Below, one piece after another: positions 14,595-16,027 of a stretch of 16,027 bases of DNA. Each line of letters begins with the position of its first letter. The first letter of the stretch is position 1. The notes beneath the pieces are model-generated. The model did not search any database and was not told the origin of the DNA. It saw only the letters and a program-made list of their open reading frames with translations. The DNA is taken from NCBI GenBank assembly GCA_002298665.1, contig DBKW01000057.1, positions 1-16,027 on the forward strand, written 5' to 3'. A program made the translations under genes and the position numbers. Origin of the DNA: Verrucomicrobia bacterium UBA740. GTDB lineage: Bacteria > Verrucomicrobiota > Kiritimatiellia > RFP12 > UBA1067.

Positions 14595-15758
14595 ATGAGC
14601 AAGTTCGTCTATGTCCAGGCGCAAGCCGACCATATCGCCTCCCTCGCCAAAGGCGCCCCGTTGGCATCCCTCGAAGAACTCATCTGGAACGCGCTGGACG
14701 CGGATGCGCACGAGGTGCGCGTCGATCTCGTCCAGAACGCCCTGCAGGGAATCGACGCCATCCGCGTCTCGGACGACGGCACGGGCATAGACATCCTCAA
14801 GGCGGACGCGACCTTCGGCTCGCTGGGCGGCAGCTGGAAGCGCGGCAAGGCCCAGACGCGCCTTTCGCACCGTGCGCTGCACGGACGCCACGGGCGCGGC
14901 CGCTTCAAGGCCTTTGCGCTCGGCAGCCGCGCGGCGTGGCGGACGACGGTGCGCGAAGGCGGCGAACTGCTCTCCTACGAAATCGCCGGCGACCTCGCGA
15001 ACCCGGGCGTATTCACACTCGACGCCTTGCCGCCCGGTCCGGCGACGGGGACGGAAGTCTATATCACGGACGTGCGCCCGGCGGCGACGGCGCTCCTCAA
15101 AGTCGAAGAGACGGTCCAGGCCCTGGCCGCGCATTTCGCGCTTTATCTGAAGAGCTATCCCAATGTGCGCATCTACTTCAGCGGCATCCCCGTCACGCCC
15201 CTCATCGTCCAGAAGCAGGAGACGACCTACCGCCTGACCCTTCCGGACGGAGCGGAAGCGAAACTGGCCGTCATCGAGTGGCGGCGCCGCTTCACGGGCG
15301 CCGGCAGGCTCGTGTTGTCGGATCCGGACGGCTTTCGCCTGCACGAGACGGCTGCGGGCGTACGACCCGCGGGCGTGAGTTTCACGGCCTATCTCATCGC
15401 GCCGCGCCTTGTCGAACTGCAGGCCGAAAACAGGCTTGCGCTCGACGAATTGGATCCCGAGGTTCGCAGTTATCTCGAGGCGGCGCGCAAGACGCTGAGG
15501 GCCCACTTCGCCGTCCGGAAAGAGGAGGACCGGGAAGAAGAGGTCCAGAAGTGGATTCAGGAAGGCAGCTACCCCTACTTGGCGGACGACGCGTCGCCGG
15601 AGCGCCGGCGGTTTGACGCCTGGGCGTGCGACTTTGCCGCGCGCTTCGAGGATTTCGCCGCGCTGGCCTCCGACGAACGCAAGATGCTCTTCGCGCTCTT
15701 GGACCGCGTCCAACAAACCGCCGCGCCCGGCGAGACGCTCGCCGCCCTGCTGAAATAG
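14595..15758 (+). CDS. Stand-alone GHKL (HSP90-like) ATPase, function unknown
   Basis: A 387-residue protein with a GHKL ATP-binding domain in the first 120 residues. Seen: N-box ELIWNALDADA (28-38) with a Glu-x3-Asn pattern, SDDGTGI (59-65, a DxGxG box), SLGGSWKRG (76-84) and a glycine-rich lid GRHGRGRFKAFALG (97-110). The rest, about 270 residues, is mixed alpha/beta with a charged helix near 310-325 and no nuclease or transmembrane segment that I can see. It is not canonical MutL: the GEVVERPASVVKEL and GFRGEAL signatures are absent. It recalls HATPase_c_3 proteins of 600-700 residues found scattered in bacteria, but it is shorter. AGGAAGGAA lies before the ATG, and xseB ends 11 bases upstream, so it shares the mutS transcript. 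Confidence 0.85.
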   Translation: MSKFVYVQAQADHIASLAKGAPLASLEELIWNALDADAHEVRVDLVQNALQGIDAIRVSDDGTGIDILKADATFGSLGGSWKRGKAQTRLSHRALHGRHGRGRFKAFALGSRAAWRTTVREGGELLSYEIAGDLANPGVFTLDALPPGPATGTEVYITDVRPAATALLKVEETVQALAAHFALYLKSYPNVRIYFSGIPVTPLIVQKQETTYRLTLPDGAEAKLAVIEWRRRFTGAGRLVLSDPDGFRLHETAAGVRPAGVSFTAYLIAPRLVELQAENRLALDELDPEVRSYLEAARKTLRAHFAVRKEEDREEEVQKWIQEGSYPYLADDASPERRRFDAWACDFAARFEDFAALASDERKMLFALLDRVQQTAAPGETLAALLK

Positions 15759-15776
15759 GCCTGGGGCCGCTTTTTT
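15758..15776 (+). terminator. Probable terminator after the GHKL gene
   Basis: GGCC (15758-15761) and GGCC (15765-15768) form a short GC stem with a three-base loop, and six T residues follow (15771-15776). It begins on the last base of the stop codon. The stem is only four pairs, so termination may be weak. Confidence 0.5.
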
Positions 15777-15785
15777 GTTTCCGCG

Positions 15786-15819
15786 CCTCCCCGGCAGTGG
15801 CGTCGGACCGCCGGGGAGG
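15786..15819 (+). repeat. 10-bp perfect inverted repeat
   Basis: CCTCCCCGGC (15786-15795) and GCCGGGGAGG (15810-15819) pair perfectly around a 14-base loop. No T-run follows on either strand. It stands between the terminator and the repeat mosaic and may be a backup 3' structure or the edge of that element. Confidence 0.65.
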
Positions 15820-15827
15820 AGGAGTAT

Positions 15828-15986
15828 CTCACGTCGAGACGCCAAGGACGCAGAGAGGCCCCACAGTCCTGGCAATCCTGTCTGAAAATTCCGCGCGATC
15901 CCTCGTCTACATTCTCTGCATTTTCTGCACGGTTGAAATCTCTTCCTCTTCTCTGTGCCTCTGTGCCGCTGAGCCTCTGTGTTAAA
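15828..15986. repeat. Non-coding mosaic of degenerate 8-9 nt direct repeats
   Basis: This stretch is built of short imperfect tandem copies: GACGCCAAG/GACGCAGAG (15838-15855), AGTCCTGGC/AATCCTGTC (15865-15882), TTCTCTGCA/TTTTCTGCA (15912-15929) and four 8-mers CTCTGTGC, CTCTGTGC, CGCTGAGC, CTCTGTGT (15951-15982). On the minus strand it reads like the 'cacagaggcacagag' and 'caaggacgcagag' intergenic sequences I remember from several environmental bacterial genomes. The base composition (pyrimidine-rich, lower GC at 15910-15960) differs from the genes around it. No convincing gene is present from 15759 to the window end. Its function is unknown. Confidence 0.6.
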
Positions 15987-16027
15987 ACTCCTCCGCCGCG
16001 TCAGGGGCCCTTGAAGAGCTCGTTGTA

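Noticed and set aside
14595..15758. Annotating the GHKL gene as mutL
   Set aside because: The shared ATP-binding motifs are those of the whole GHKL superfamily. The MutL-specific N-terminal signatures and C-terminal dimerisation/endonuclease motifs are not visible.
12822..15875. A 1017-codon open frame on the minus strand
   Set aside because: It lies opposite mutS, xseB and the GHKL gene, is extremely Arg-rich and has no recognisable domain. Long antisense frames are common in GC-rich DNA, and the plus-strand genes here are unmistakable.
15626..15985. A 119-codon frame running from the GHKL gene into the terminal repeat
   Set aside because: It starts inside the GHKL gene in another frame, crosses the terminator and hairpin, and ends in repeat-derived Ser/Leu/Cys sequence.
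15786..15986. Possible CRISPR array or insertion sequence at the window end
   Set aside because: The repeat units are only 8-9 nt, differ from place to place and have no spacers of even length. No transposase or terminal inverted repeat pair with target duplication is seen.

Overview
The window is a GC-rich bacterial chromosome segment carrying mostly core genes. It starts at the end of an rRNA operon (5S rRNA with a rho-independent terminator). A divergent region follows, with a HAD-type phosphatase on the minus strand and a compact plus-strand unit of a 2[4Fe-4S] ferredoxin, a putative heavy-metal permease (ArsP_2/DUF2899-like) and a YihY/BrkB-like membrane protein. Next is the translation/transcription block tRNA-Thr(GGT)-tuf-rpmG-tRNA-Trp(CCA)-secE-nusG-rplK-rplA-rplJ-rplL, which starts at a recognisable promoter and ends in a terminator. 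The third block is a closely packed or overlapping run: a 2-hydroxyacid dehydrogenase, tsaE, gatB, a small lipoprotein, trmJ, mutS, xseB and a stand-alone GHKL ATPase. The last 270 bases are non-coding, with hairpins and a mosaic of degenerate 8-9 nt direct repeats.

Organism: the EF-Tu switch I region reads [13 protein letters not shown] instead of the near-universal RGITI form. From memory this resembles EF-Tu of planctomycetes and relatives. Together with the GC content, the detached rpoBC and the style of the terminal repeats, it points to a PVC-superphylum bacterium (Kiritimatiellota, Lentisphaerota, Verrucomicrobiota or Planctomycetota). This is an inference of moderate confidence; nothing here fixes the genus.

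How the genes work together: the central block makes the elongation factor, two tRNAs, a Sec channel subunit, the NusG transcription factor and the ribosomal stalk proteins. The third block continues the translation theme with TsaE (t6A37 of tRNA), GatB (amidation of mischarged tRNA) and TrmJ (2'-O-methylation at tRNA position 32). It then turns to DNA maintenance with MutS and the small subunit of exonuclease VII. The GHKL ATPase right behind them is the least explained gene and the best candidate for something new, because MutL, the usual partner of MutS, is also a GHKL ATPase and this protein lacks MutL's signature motifs.

No CRISPR array, insertion sequence, integrase or prophage gene was found. 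The most unusual features are the MutS-linked GHKL ATPase, the EF-Tu switch I variant, the apparently leaderless gatB start, a 17-codon reading frame whose stop overlaps the tuf-operon promoter, and the terminal repeat mosaic.
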